Assembly: GCA_905221125.1 (NCBI GenBank)
Contig: CAJNBY010000001.1
Span: 124,001-188,000, forward strand
Reading direction: 5' to 3'
Source of the DNA: a bacterium
GTDB taxonomy: Bacteria; Bacillota; Bacilli; Lactobacillales; Streptococcaceae
Length of the DNA stretch: 64,000 nucleotides
Both the position numbers and the translations under genes were made by a program. The notes below the pieces were generated by a model. That model searched no databases and was not told the DNA's origin. It saw only the letters and a program-made list of their open reading frames with translations. Below are positions 27,521 to 36,395 of the stretch, one piece after another (the stretch's first letter is position 1; each line of letters starts with the position of its first letter).

Positions 27521-27662
27521 CGTTCAAGCTTTAACTCCATAGGGCAATGAAATGAGCTTAGTCTTGGCCTTCGCGACCAGGACTGTTGACCAACGAGTAG
27601 TGTCTCCACTGCTTTGCGGTAGTCATCCGTATCCCTATGGTAGCCTCACCTACCGTTTTCGT
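27521..27662 (-). ncRNA. M-box (ykoK) magnesium riboswitch
   Basis: The minus strand carries the class hallmarks in order: GGTAGGTGAGGCTACC, TAGGGATACGGATGACTACC, GTTGGTCAACAG and CCCTATGGAGTTAAAGCT, each matching the B. subtilis mgtE leader closely. It lies between a strong promoter and an intrinsic terminator ahead of mgtA. High Mg2+ is expected to favour termination. Confidence 0.9.
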
Positions 27663-27667
27663 CTTTC

Positions 27668-27696
27668 AGTATAAACCTTTAAAATTTAAAAGTCAA
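27668..27696 (-). promoter_or_regulatory. mgtA leader promoter
   Basis: TTGACT (27691-27696), 17-nt spacer, TATACT (27668-27673). Transcription would start about 27661, at the 5' edge of the M-box. It lies 20 bp after the pepQ stop codon. Confidence 0.8.
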
Positions 27697-27716
27697 TCAT
27701 TTGAGTTGTTTAACTC

Positions 27717-28778
27717 TTAAATAACTATCAACTCTTTTGGAGCCAAGGTCAACAATTCACAACCTGTCTCTGTAATCAGAATATCATCCTCGATACGAAC
27801 GCCATATTTGCCTTCAATATAGATACCCGGCTCGTCTGTCAAGGCCATACCTGCCTTAATAGTTTCTGTAGAAGTCTGGCTAAAGTATGGTTCCTCATGA
27901 ATATCCAGTCCAATACCGTGTCCGATACCGTGGGTAAAGTAGTCGCCATAGCCTGCCTCGATGATAATATCACGAGGAATTTTGTCAAAGTCACGGAAAC
28001 CTAGACCTGCCTTGGCTTGGTCAATCAAGGCTTGATTGGCTTTCAAAACCGTATTGTAAATCTCTGCTTGCTCGTCGCTGACATGCCCCAGATAGATAGT
28101 TCGTGTCATATCGCTGACATAGTGGTCATAGAGGCAACCGAAGTCCATGGTAATGGCTTCTCCTAGCTCAACTGGTTTGTGCATAGGATGAGCATGAGGT
28201 TTGGAAGAGTTGATACCGCTAGCTAGAATCGTATCAAAAGATAAGCCAGATGCTCCCAACTCCCGCATACGGAAGTCAAGGAAGTTGGCAATTTCAATTT
28301 CAGTCTTTCCTGGCTTGATAAAGTCAAGCGCATCACGGAAAGCTTGGTCTGAGATAGAACAAGCCTTGCGAATAGCTGCAATCTCCGCTTCATCCTTAAT
28401 CATTCGAAGACCTTCGACAAACTGAGTTTGTGGAAGCAAGTCAATTCCTTCAAAGGCTGCCTGCATACGGTGGTAATAAGAGACCGAAATCTCATCCTCA
28501 AAACCGATTCGAGACAAACCCATGTCCTTGACAATGCCTGCAATGACAGCCAATTCATCGCGATCAGCCACAATCTCAAACCCACTGGTTTCTTGCTTGG
28601 CTGCGATGATATAGCGAGAGTCTGTCACCAAGACCTGACGGTCACGGCTGATAAAGACTGTTCCGTTCGACCCCCAAAAACCAGTCAAGTAGTAAACGTT
28701 TTTAAGGTTGTTGATAATGATGCCATCTAGTTCTTTTTCTTGCATTTTAGCGAGAAATGCTTGTACACGTTTATTCAT
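27717..28778 (-). CDS. pepQ: Xaa-Pro dipeptidase/aminopeptidase (M24B)
   Basis: 353 aa. N-terminal creatinase-like domain, then the pita-bread fold with metal ligands in [17 protein letters not shown] (two Asp), [15 protein letters not shown] (His) and the two Glu in LTDEPGIY and [11 protein letters not shown]. Cleaves X-Pro peptides in the cytoplasm. Overlaps uvrA by 8 nt. PepQ versus PepP naming is uncertain. Confidence 0.88.
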   Translation of the reverse strand: MNKRVQAFLAKMQEKELDGIIINNLKNVYYLTGFWGSNGTVFISRDRQVLVTDSRYIIAAKQETSGFEIVADRDELAVIAGIVKDMGLSRIGFEDEISVSYYHRMQAAFEGIDLLPQTQFVEGLRMIKDEAEIAAIRKACSISDQAFRDALDFIKPGKTEIEIANFLDFRMRELGASGLSFDTILASGINSSKPHAHPMHKPVELGEAITMDFGCLYDHYVSDMTRTIYLGHVSDEQAEIYNTVLKANQALIDQAKAGLGFRDFDKIPRDIIIEAGYGDYFTHGIGHGIGLDIHEEPYFSQTSTETIKAGMALTDEPGIYIEGKYGVRIEDDILITETGCELLTLAPKELIVI

Positions 28779-31602
28779 GATGTAACTTTCCTTTCAAATA
28801 ATGTCCTGTGTAGCTGGCTTCATTGGCCGCTACTTCTTCTGGAGTTCCTGTTGCGATGATGGTTCCACCACCGACACCGCCCTCAGGACCCAGGTCGATA
28901 ATATGGTCTGCCGTCTTGATAACATCCAGATTGTGCTCAATGACAAGAACTGTATTGCCGTCGTCGACAAAGCGAGCCAAGACCTTGAGCAAGCGAGCAA
29001 TGTCCTCGGTATGAAGCCCTGTTGTCGGCTCATCCAGAATGTAGAAGGATTTTCCTGTTGAGCGTTTGTGGAGTTCGCTAGCTAGCTTCATACGCTGGGC
29101 TTCTCCTCCAGAAAGGGTGGTAGCTGGCTGTCCCAAGGTCACATAACCCAGTCCCACATCCTTGATGGTCTGAAGTTTACGTTGAATTTTCGGAATGTGT
29201 TGGAAAAATTCTACCGCATCGTTGACCGTCATGTCCAAGACCTGCGAGATATTCTTTTCCTTGTAGTGAACTTCTAGGGTTTCACTGTTATAGCGAGTCC
29301 CGTGGCAGACTTCACAAGCCACATAAACATCTGGCAAGAAGTGCATTTCAATCTTGATAATCCCGTCACCTGAGCAGGCTTCACAACGACCTCCCTTGAC
29401 GTTGAAACTGAAACGCCCCTTCTTGTAGCCTCGAATCTTGGCTTCGTTTGTCTGGGCAAAAAGGTCACGTATATCGTCAAAAACTCCTGTATAGGTAGCC
29501 GGGTTGGACCTCGGCGTTCGTCCGATTGGACTCTGGTCAATGTCAATCAAGCGATCTACATGCTCAATCCCTGTGATGGTCTTGAATTTCCCAGGCTTGT
29601 CTGAATTACGGTTAAGCTTCTGGGCAATGGCTTTTTTGAGGATGCTGTTGATTAAGGTCGATTTCCCTGAGCCCGACACACCTGTCACTGCGATAAATTT
29701 TCCTAGTGGGAAGCGAGCAGTAACATTTTGCAAATTGTTCTCACGCGCTCCCGTCACCTCGATAAAACGACCATTTCCGGTACGGCGCTCTTCTGGTACT
29801 GGAATGGCACGTTTACCTGACAAGTACTGGCCTGTGATAGACTTGCTGTTGCGAGCCACCTGTTTGGGCGTACCTGCAGCAACAATCTCCCCACCAAAAA
29901 CACCGGCACCAGGACCAACGTCAATCAGATAATCCGCCTCACGCATGGTATCTTCGTCATGTTCTACCACGATGAGAGTATTACCCAAGTCGCGCATCTT
30001 TTTGAGACTGGCAATCAGACGGTCATTGTCCCTCTGGTGAAGACCGATTGACGGCTCATCCAGGATATAAAGGACACCTGATAGGTTGGAACCAATCTGA
30101 GTTGCCAAGCGAATACGCTGACTTTCCCCACCTGAAAGGGTTCCTGCCGAACGTGACAGGGTTAGATAGTTAAGACCCACGTTATTGAGGAAGGTCAAAC
30201 GATCCTTGATTTCCTTGAGAATAGGTCGAGCAATGATGGCCTCATTTTCAGACAAGGTTAACTGGCTCACCAACTCCAAGTGGTCTGCGATAGACATGTC
30301 TGAAATTTCTCCGATATGTGGCCCTTGCTCGCCACCCACACGGACAGACAAGGCCTGATCATTGAGACGATAGCCGTGACAGGTTCCACAAGTCAGCTCA
30401 TTCATGTAGAGGCGCATCTGGGTGCGCGTGTAATCGCTGTTTGTCTCGTGATAGCGACGCTTGATATTATTGACAACTCCCTCAAACGGAATGTCGATAT
30501 CGCGCACACCACCAAATTCATTCTCATAATGAAAATGGAATTCCTTACCATCTGAGCCGTAGAGAATCAAGTTCTTATCTTCTTCTGACAAATCCTCAAA
30601 AGGCTTATCCATATCCACTCCAAAGGCTGTCATAGCCTGCTCTAGCATGTTTGGATAGTAGTTGGATGAGATAGGATTCCAAGGTGCCAGCGCCCCCTCG
30701 CGTAGCGTTTTGCTGGCATCTGGCACTACCAAATCAGTATCCACCTCTAGCTTAATACCCAAACCGTCACACTCACTACAAGAGCCAAAAGGAGCATTGA
30801 AGGAGAAGAGACGTGGCTCTAATTCTGGTACGGTAAAACCACAAACTGGACAGGCATAATGCTCAGAGAAGAGCAACTCAGAATCGTCCATCGTGTCAAT
30901 AATCACATAACCTTCTGCGATACGAAGGGCAGCCTCAATGGAATCAAAGAGACGACTACGAATGCCCTCCTTGATGACAATACGGTCAACAACAACATCA
31001 ATATTGTGTTGCTTGCTCTTAGACAACTCTGGCACTTCGGTCACATCATAGACTTCCCCATCCACACGGACACGGACATAGCCGTCTTTCTGAACCTTCT
31101 CAATGACGCTCTTGTGCTGTCCTTTTTTCTTACGGATGACCGGAGCTAAAATTTGCAGGCGCTGGCGTTCAGGCAATTCCAAAACCTTATCCACAATTTG
31201 CTCCACAGAAGAAGCCTTGATAGCTCCATGCCCGTTGATACAGTAAGGCGTCCCCACACGCGCGTAGAGGAGACGCAGATAGTCGTTGATTTCAGTCGTG
31301 GTTCCCACCGTCGAACGAGGATTTTTGCTAGTCGTTTTCTGGTCAATGGAAATAGCTGGGCTGAGACCATCAATGGCATCTACATCTGGCTTTTCCATAT
31401 TCCCCAAGAACTGGCGAGCGTAGGCTGACAAACTCTCCACATAGCGACGTTGCCCCTCCGCATAGAGGGTATCAAAGGCCAGACTGGATTTCCCTGAACC
31501 TGACAAACCGGTCACAACAACCAGCTTATCTCGTGGAATCTCCACATCAATATTTTTTAAATTATGGGCACGTGCCCCATGAATGACAATTTTATCTTGC
31601 AT
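28771..31602 (-). CDS. uvrA: Excinuclease ABC subunit A
   Basis: 943 aa from [21 protein letters not shown] (ATG 31600-31602). Two ABC modules: Walker [10 protein letters not shown] and GVSGSGKST, signatures LSGGESQRI and LSGGEAQRM, zinc-finger CXXC pairs (CPVC...CSEC; CEAC...CEVC). It finds lesions with UvrB in nucleotide excision repair. Divergent from corA. Confidence 0.96.
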   Translation of the reverse strand: MQDKIVIHGARAHNLKNIDVEIPRDKLVVVTGLSGSGKSSLAFDTLYAEGQRRYVESLSAYARQFLGNMEKPDVDAIDGLSPAISIDQKTTSKNPRSTVGTTTEINDYLRLLYARVGTPYCINGHGAIKASSVEQIVDKVLELPERQRLQILAPVIRKKKGQHKSVIEKVQKDGYVRVRVDGEVYDVTEVPELSKSKQHNIDVVVDRIVIKEGIRSRLFDSIEAALRIAEGYVIIDTMDDSELLFSEHYACPVCGFTVPELEPRLFSFNAPFGSCSECDGLGIKLEVDTDLVVPDASKTLREGALAPWNPISSNYYPNMLEQAMTAFGVDMDKPFEDLSEEDKNLILYGSDGKEFHFHYENEFGGVRDIDIPFEGVVNNIKRRYHETNSDYTRTQMRLYMNELTCGTCHGYRLNDQALSVRVGGEQGPHIGEISDMSIADHLELVSQLTLSENEAIIARPILKEIKDRLTFLNNVGLNYLTLSRSAGTLSGGESQRIRLATQIGSNLSGVLYILDEPSIGLHQRDNDRLIASLKKMRDLGNTLIVVEHDEDTMREADYLIDVGPGAGVFGGEIVAAGTPKQVARNSKSITGQYLSGKRAIPVPEERRTGNGRFIEVTGARENNLQNVTARFPLGKFIAVTGVSGSGKSTLINSILKKAIAQKLNRNSDKPGKFKTITGIEHVDRLIDIDQSPIGRTPRSNPATYTGVFDDIRDLFAQTNEAKIRGYKKGRFSFNVKGGRCEACSGDGIIKIEMHFLPDVYVACEVCHGTRYNSETLEVHYKEKNISQVLDMTVNDAVEFFQHIPKIQRKLQTIKDVGLGYVTLGQPATTLSGGEAQRMKLASELHKRSTGKSFYILDEPTTGLHTEDIARLLKVLARFVDDGNTVLVIEHNLDVIKTADHIIDLGPEGGVGGGTIIATGTPEEVAANEASYTGHYLKGKLHHE

Positions 31603-31633
31603 CTTTGTTCTTTCTAGTCCATTATTGCTTACC

Positions 31634-31639
31634 ATTATA
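31634..31639 (-). promoter_or_regulatory. uvrA promoter -10
   Basis: TATAAT with TGG in front (extended -10), 31 bp upstream of the uvrA ATG; no convincing -35. Confidence 0.55.
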
Positions 31640-31683
31640 CCAAAAAAAGTGAGATTCTATTACCCAAAAGGCTGAATTTGTAG

Positions 31684-31689
31684 TATAAT
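31684..31689 (+). promoter_or_regulatory. corA promoter -10
   Basis: TATAAT on the plus strand 44 bp before corA; -35 is poor. Back to back with the uvrA promoter. Confidence 0.5.
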
Positions 31690-31733
31690 AGTACGGTGTG
31701 AAAAAATCTGAAAAATGAGAAAGGATAAGGGAT

Positions 31734-32678
31734 ATGAAACAAGTTTTTCTCTCTACAACAACTGAATTTAAAGAGATCGATACGCTTGAACCGGGTACTT
31801 GGATCAATCTCGTTAATCCGACTCAAAATGAATCACTCGAAATCGCTAATGCCTTCGATATTGATATTGCCGATCTTCGAGCACCGCTCGATGCGGAAGA
31901 AATGTCTCGTATTACCATTGAAGACGAGTATACCCTGATTATCGTAGACGTGCCGGTCACAGAGGAAAGAAATAATCGCACCTACTACGTTACCATCCCG
32001 CTTGGTATTATCATCACCGAGGAAACCATTATCACTACGTGTTTGGAACCACTACCGGTTCTCGATGTCTTTATCAACCGTCGATTGCGTAATTTCTACA
32101 CCTTCATGCGTTCGCGTTTTATCTTCCAGATTCTTTATCGCAATGCAGAGCTTTACCTAACAGCCCTTCGTTCGATTGATCGCAAAAGTGAACAGATTGA
32201 AAGTCAACTGCATCAATCAACTCGAAATGAAGAATTGATTGAGCTCATGGAATTGGAAAAAACCATCGTCTATTTCAAGGCTTCCCTCAAAACAAATGAG
32301 CGCGTGATTAAGAAATTGACCAGCTCAACCAGCAATATCAAAAAATACCTTGAGGACGAAGACCTGCTTGAAGATACCTTGATTGAAACCCAACAGGCCA
32401 TCGAGATGGCAGACATTTATGGAAACGTCTTGCATTCTATGACAGAGACCTTCGCCTCTATCATTTCCAATAACCAGAACAACATTATGAAGACCTTGGC
32501 CCTTGTGACCATCGTCATGTCCATCCCAACCATGGTCTTTTCTGCCTACGGGATGAACTTTAAGGATAATGAAATCCCCCTAAACGGCGAGCCGAATGCC
32601 TTCTGGTTAATCGTCTTTATTGCCTTTGCTATGAGTGTCTCGCTCACTCTCTATCTCATCCATAAAAAATGGTTCTAA
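31734..32678 (+). CDS. corA: CorA-family magnesium transporter
   Basis: 314 aa. Large cytoplasmic N-terminal domain, long helices with coiled-coil character (about 130-250), and two C-terminal membrane helices with the signature YGMNF at about residue 272. Forms a pentameric Mg2+ channel. Followed in the same direction by a DUF1129 gene. It sits about 4.4 kb from mgtA, so two Mg2+ uptake routes lie close together. Confidence 0.94.
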   Translation: MKQVFLSTTTEFKEIDTLEPGTWINLVNPTQNESLEIANAFDIDIADLRAPLDAEEMSRITIEDEYTLIIVDVPVTEERNNRTYYVTIPLGIIITEETIITTCLEPLPVLDVFINRRLRNFYTFMRSRFIFQILYRNAELYLTALRSIDRKSEQIESQLHQSTRNEELIELMELEKTIVYFKASLKTNERVIKKLTSSTSNIKKYLEDEDLLEDTLIETQQAIEMADIYGNVLHSMTETFASIISNNQNNIMKTLALVTIVMSIPTMVFSAYGMNFKDNEIPLNGEPNAFWLIVFIAFAMSVSLTLYLIHKKWF

Positions 32679-32689
32679 GAGGAGTTCCT

Positions 32690-33367
32690 ATGTCTCAGAT
32701 TGATCTACAAAAATTAACAAAGAAAAACCAAGAGTTTATCCATATCGCTACCCAACAATTCATCAAAGATGGAAAAACAGACGCTGAAATCAAGGCTATT
32801 CTTGAGGAAGTTATTCCCCAAATCCTTGAAGAGCAAGTCAAAGGCACGACTGCTCGCTCCCTCTATGGCGCACCAACTCATTGGGCTCATAGCTTCACGG
32901 TCAAGGAGCAATATGAAAAAGAGCATCCAAAAGAAAATGATGATCCAAAACTCATGATTATGGACTCAGCTCTTTTCATCACTAGCCTCTTTGCCCTCGT
33001 CAGCGCCCTCACAACCTTCTTTGCGGCAGATCAAGCTTTCGGCTATGGATTGATTACTCTTCTATTAGTTGGACTGGTTGGTGGATTTGCCTTCTACTTG
33101 ATGTACTACTTTGTTTACCAATACTATGGACCAGATATGGACCGCAGTCAACGTCCACCTTTCTGGAAATCTGTACTAGTTATTCTAGCTTCTATGTTCC
33201 TTTGGTTGCTTGTTTTCTTTGCAACAAGCTTCCTACCAGCTAGCCTTAACCCAGTACTTGCTCCATTGCCACTAGCTATTATCGGAGCAGTTCTCCTAGC
33301 CCTTCGCTTCTATCTCAAGAAACGCTTAAATATCCGCAGCGCAAGTGCAGGACCAACACGCTATTAA
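32690..33367 (+). CDS. DUF1129 membrane protein
   Basis: 225 aa from MSQIDLQKLTKKNQEF, ATG at 32690 with GAGGAG 5 nt upstream (an earlier in-frame GTG/ATG overlaps corA and lacks a site). Soluble N-terminal third, then four hydrophobic helices (about 90-215), positively charged tail. Family of unknown function often paired with corA in streptococci, by my recollection. Confidence 0.8.
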   Translation: MSQIDLQKLTKKNQEFIHIATQQFIKDGKTDAEIKAILEEVIPQILEEQVKGTTARSLYGAPTHWAHSFTVKEQYEKEHPKENDDPKLMIMDSALFITSLFALVSALTTFFAADQAFGYGLITLLLVGLVGGFAFYLMYYFVYQYYGPDMDRSQRPPFWKSVLVILASMFLWLLVFFATSFLPASLNPVLAPLPLAIIGAVLLALRFYLKKRLNIRSASAGPTRY

Positions 33368-33376
33368 GAGAACGAT

Positions 33377-33404
33377 AAAAGCAACTGCAGATGCGGTTGC
33401 TTTT
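33377..33404 (+). terminator. Rho-independent terminator of corA-DUF1129
   Basis: AAAAGCAACTGCA - GA - TGCGGTTGCTTTT, a 13-bp stem with one G-U ending in a T-run, starting 10 nt after the DUF1129 stop. Confidence 0.85.
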
Positions 33405-33482
33405 TCACTTACTTTTTGATTTTAAAGTATTCTTCTGACATCCCACATAGCTCTATCTAATCTTTTGTGATAAAATAGGCTC

Positions 33483-33587
33483 ATACTCAATGAAAATCAA
33501 AGAGCAAACTAGGAAGCTAGCCGCAGGCTGTACTTGAGTACGGCAAGGCAAAGCTGACGTGGTTTGAATTTGATTTTCGAAGAGTAT
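33483..33587 (+). repeat. BOX element without boxB
   Basis: 105-bp A-C core (ATACTCAATGAAAATC ... GATTTTCGAAGAGTAT) with TGTACTTGAGTACGG at the boxA-boxC junction. It ends 26 bp before the S66 peptidase start, so its hairpin would lie in that gene's leader. Confidence 0.9.
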
Positions 33588-33612
33588 CAATCTATTTCTA
33601 GGAGGATGAGAT

Positions 33613-34647
33613 ATGGTTTCTACTATTGGTATTGTTAGTTTATCTAGTGGCATTATCGGAGAGGATTTTGTCAAACACGAAGTGGACTTGGGTGTCCAAC
33701 GTCTCAAGGACTTAGGACTTAATCCTATCTTTTTGCCCCATTCGTTAAAAGGCTTAGACTTTATCAAGGACCACCCCGAAGCGCGTGCGGAGGATTTGAT
33801 GCAAGCTTTTTCCGATGATAGCATCGACATGATCCTATGTGCCATCGGTGGAGATGATACCTATCGTTTGTTGCCCTACCTTTTTGAAAATGACCAACTA
33901 GAAAAAGTTATCAAACAAAAAATTTTTCTTGGCTTCTCAGATACAACCATGAACCATCTCATGTTGCATAAACTAGGTGTTAAAACTTTTTATGGACAAT
34001 CCTTTCTAGCAGACATTTGTGAATTGGACAAGGAAATGCTGGCCTATAGCCTTCACTACTTTAAAGAATTGATTGAGACTGGAAGAATTTCAGAAATCCG
34101 CCCTAGTGACATTTGGTATGATGAACGAACTGATTTTAGTCCCAAGGCTCTGGGAACACCTCGTATCAATCATGCAAATACCGGTTTTGACTTGTTGCAA
34201 GGAAATGCACAGTTCGAGGGAAAAATACTCGGTGGTTGCCTCGAATCCCTCTACGATATCTTTGACAACTCTCGATACGCAGATAGCACGGACCTCTGCC
34301 AAGAATACAAACTTTTCCCTGACTTGTCAGACTGGGAAGGAAAGATCCTCTTGCTCGAAACAAGTGAAGAAAAGCCTGAGCCGGAAGATTTCAAAAAGAT
34401 GTTGCAGACTTTAAAGGAAACTGGGATATTCGAGGTCATCAGTGGACTCTTGGTCGGAAAACCCATGGATGAAACTTTCTATGATGACTATAAAGAGGCA
34501 CTATTGGATATCATTGACAGCAATATCCCAATTGTCTATAATCTGAATGTCGGCCACGCAACTCCAAGAGCCATTGTTCCCTTTGGAGTCCACGCCCATG
34601 TAGATGCAAAGGAGCAAGTCATTCGCTTTGACTATAACAAAAAATAA
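33613..34647 (+). CDS. S66 family (LdcA/MccF-like) peptidase
   Basis: 344 aa. S66 serine peptidases include LD-carboxypeptidases and microcin C immunity proteins. Motifs: IGIVSLSSG at the N-terminus, CAIGGDDTYRLLPYL (about 77-91) at the nucleophile elbow and FLGFSDTTMNHL (about 108-119). The elbow position normally holding the catalytic Ser reads Thr, which may change activity. Ribosome binding site AGGAGG. Confidence 0.82.
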   Translation: MVSTIGIVSLSSGIIGEDFVKHEVDLGVQRLKDLGLNPIFLPHSLKGLDFIKDHPEARAEDLMQAFSDDSIDMILCAIGGDDTYRLLPYLFENDQLEKVIKQKIFLGFSDTTMNHLMLHKLGVKTFYGQSFLADICELDKEMLAYSLHYFKELIETGRISEIRPSDIWYDERTDFSPKALGTPRINHANTGFDLLQGNAQFEGKILGGCLESLYDIFDNSRYADSTDLCQEYKLFPDLSDWEGKILLLETSEEKPEPEDFKKMLQTLKETGIFEVISGLLVGKPMDETFYDDYKEALLDIIDSNIPIVYNLNVGHATPRAIVPFGVHAHVDAKEQVIRFDYNKK

Positions 34648-34752
34648 ATAGTTTCTCTATTTTTGTGCTTTTGTATTGGTTTTCGTTACAATTTGTATCT
34701 GAATTTATTGCATTTCGCTAATTTCTATGATATCCTTTTGAAGGAGGTGTAT

Positions 34753-35016
34753 ATGACAAAACAAAAAATTAATCGAATCGTAGGTTCTATTGGTGCCTTT
34801 ATTGGAATTATAGTATTTATTGCCTACATACCTCAAATTATCGCTAATTTACAAGGAAATAAAGCTCAACCATTTCAACCTTTATCAGCTGCAATATCTT
34901 GCTTAATCTGGGTTATTTATGGATGGACAAAGGAACCTAAGAAGGATTGGATACTAATCATTCCAAATTCAGCTGGTGTTATTTTAGGTGGAATCACTTT
35001 TCTGACTTCACTCTAA
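34753..35016 (+). CDS. SemiSWEET sugar transporter
   Basis: 87 aa, three membrane helices. The PQ-loop signature YIPQI has Pro27-Gln28, and ISCLIWVIYGW with IIPNSAGV matches SemiSWEET helices 2-3. These proteins dimerise to make a sugar pathway; substrate unknown. ATG chosen because GGAGG lies just upstream; a longer frame lacks such a site. Confidence 0.85.
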   Translation: MTKQKINRIVGSIGAFIGIIVFIAYIPQIIANLQGNKAQPFQPLSAAISCLIWVIYGWTKEPKKDWILIIPNSAGVILGGITFLTSL

Positions 35017-35035
35017 CAAATATACTAGTATATAT

Positions 35036-35066
35036 AAAAAGCTGGGAAAAATTTCTCAGCTTTTTT
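35036..35066. terminator. Bidirectional terminator
   Basis: AAAAAGCTGGGAAA - AA - TTTCTCAGCTTTTT, 14-bp stem with one G-U, A-run on one side and T-run on the other. Serves SemiSWEET (plus) and tag (minus). Confidence 0.85.
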
Positions 35067-35100
35067 CTATATTCTCAGATATGCTAGCTATCTGTACACA

Positions 35101-35664
35101 CTAATGACCACTTTTCCACGCACAATCATTCTCATGGTCATCAACTAGCCCTGCTGCTTGTAGAAAAGACAAGATGGCGACTGGGCCTGTGAACTTGAAA
35201 CCTCGTTTTTTGAGGTCTTTGGCCAATTTTTCAGACAAAGCGGTTTTAGCTGGGGCTTGGTGGTAATCGGGAACATCGTTAACGATCGTTTTCCCCTCAA
35301 CAAAAGACCAAAGATAGGCATCAAAAGAGCCATATTCTTCCTGTAGTCGTAAAAATGCTTGGGCGTTAGTCCGAGTAGCAAAAATCTTAGCTCTATTTCG
35401 AATGATAGCTGGATTCTCCAGCAAGGCTTCCAGTTCGGTGTCGGTCATGTCTGCCACCGCTTGAATTTGATAGCCATGAAAGGCTTCTCGGAAAGCTTGG
35501 CGTTTGTTGAGCACCGTTTCCCAAGACAAGCCTGCCTGATAGGTTTCCATACACAATAATTCAAACAATGCTTGGTCATCATGGAGGGGTCGCCCCCACT
35601 CCTCATCATGATAAGCGATATAAAGAGGATTGGTCATCTTGACCCACGAACAACGTTTTGTCAT
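35101..35664 (-). CDS. tag: DNA-3-methyladenine glycosylase I
   Basis: 187 aa. Starts MTKRCSWVKMTNPLYIAYHDEEWGRPL and contains FELLCMETYQAGLSWETVLNKR and a C-terminal Cys/His (HENDCAWKSGH) of the zinc snap. Removes 3-methyladenine in base excision repair. Ten nt after ruvA, part of a mutL-ruvA-tag repair cluster. Confidence 0.95.
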   Translation of the reverse strand: MTKRCSWVKMTNPLYIAYHDEEWGRPLHDDQALFELLCMETYQAGLSWETVLNKRQAFREAFHGYQIQAVADMTDTELEALLENPAIIRNRAKIFATRTNAQAFLRLQEEYGSFDAYLWSFVEGKTIVNDVPDYHQAPAKTALSEKLAKDLKKRGFKFTGPVAILSFLQAAGLVDDHENDCAWKSGH

Positions 35665-35673
35665 GCTCTGCTC

Positions 35674-36267
35674 CTATTTAACCAACATTTTAAGGGCCGA
35701 CTTGATATAGTTCTCAGCTGTATCTGTCGTTCCTTCAAAGAATTTCTTGATTTTCTTGAGCTCGGTTGCCTTGTAGCCCAGCGCCAACATGGCTTCCATG
35801 GCTTCTTCCAATTCTTGGTTTTCAGCGCTAGCTTGCACTGCCACCTTGGCAGGAAGGTCATCACTAGCCACAACTACCTTGCCTTCCAAGTCCAGCACCA
35901 TCTGCTGGGCTGTTTTCTTACCAATTTTAGGGAACTTAGTCAAGTAGGTGATGTTCTTGGTTTCGATGGCTTGAACCAAGCCAGCATTGTCATCGGCAGC
36001 GATAATAGCAAGAGCTGACACCGGACCAATCCCAGAAACCGAAATCAGACTGAGAAAGAGCTTTTTCTCGTCTTCTGAGCGAAATCCATAAAGTAGATGG
36101 GCATCCTCACGCACGACCTGATGCACATAAATTTGAGCTTCTTGTTTGACTTGTCCTGAGTAGGCATAAGGATTGGCCACATGCAGGATATAACCGATAC
36201 CGTTGACTTCAAGAACAATGTATTTAGCAGTGATTTTGGTAATGATTCCTTTTAAATATTCGTACAT
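35674..36267 (-). CDS. ruvA: Holliday junction branch migration protein RuvA
   Basis: 197 aa from [20 protein letters not shown] (ATG 36265-36267, AGAAGGA upstream); a longer frame overlaps a BOX remnant. N-terminal OB fold, two helix-hairpin-helix motifs ([27 protein letters not shown]) and a C-terminal RuvB-contact domain. Tetramer at Holliday junctions. Confidence 0.95.
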   Translation of the reverse strand: MYEYLKGIITKITAKYIVLEVNGIGYILHVANPYAYSGQVKQEAQIYVHQVVREDAHLLYGFRSEDEKKLFLSLISVSGIGPVSALAIIAADDNAGLVQAIETKNITYLTKFPKIGKKTAQQMVLDLEGKVVVASDDLPAKVAVQASAENQELEEAMEAMLALGYKATELKKIKKFFEGTTDTAENYIKSALKMLVK

Positions 36268-36280
36268 AGTTTTCCTTCTA

Positions 36281-36391
36281 TGCTCAATGAAAATCAAAAG
36301 CAAACTAGAAAGCTAGCCGCAGGTTGCTCAAAACACTGTTTTGGGTTTGCAGATAGAACTGACCTGGTTTGAAGAGATTTTCGAAGAGTAT
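36281..36391 (+). repeat. Degenerate BOX element
   Basis: 111 bp with boxA (GCTAGCCGCAGGTTGC), the start of boxB (CTCAAAACACTGTTTTGGG) and the very end of boxC (GGTTTGAAGAGATTTTCGAAGAGTAT). Part of boxB and most of boxC, including the BOX-A1R site, are deleted. It fills the mutL-ruvA gap. Confidence 0.8.
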
Positions 36392-36395
36392 TCGT

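Noticed and set aside
28801..31428. Several plus-strand frames of 60-140 codons opposite uvrA
   Set aside because: Shadow frames in a conserved gene; no signals of translation and no family resemblance.
36281..36391. Transposon end or attachment site between mutL and ruvA
   Set aside because: All of it is explained as a degenerate BOX copy.
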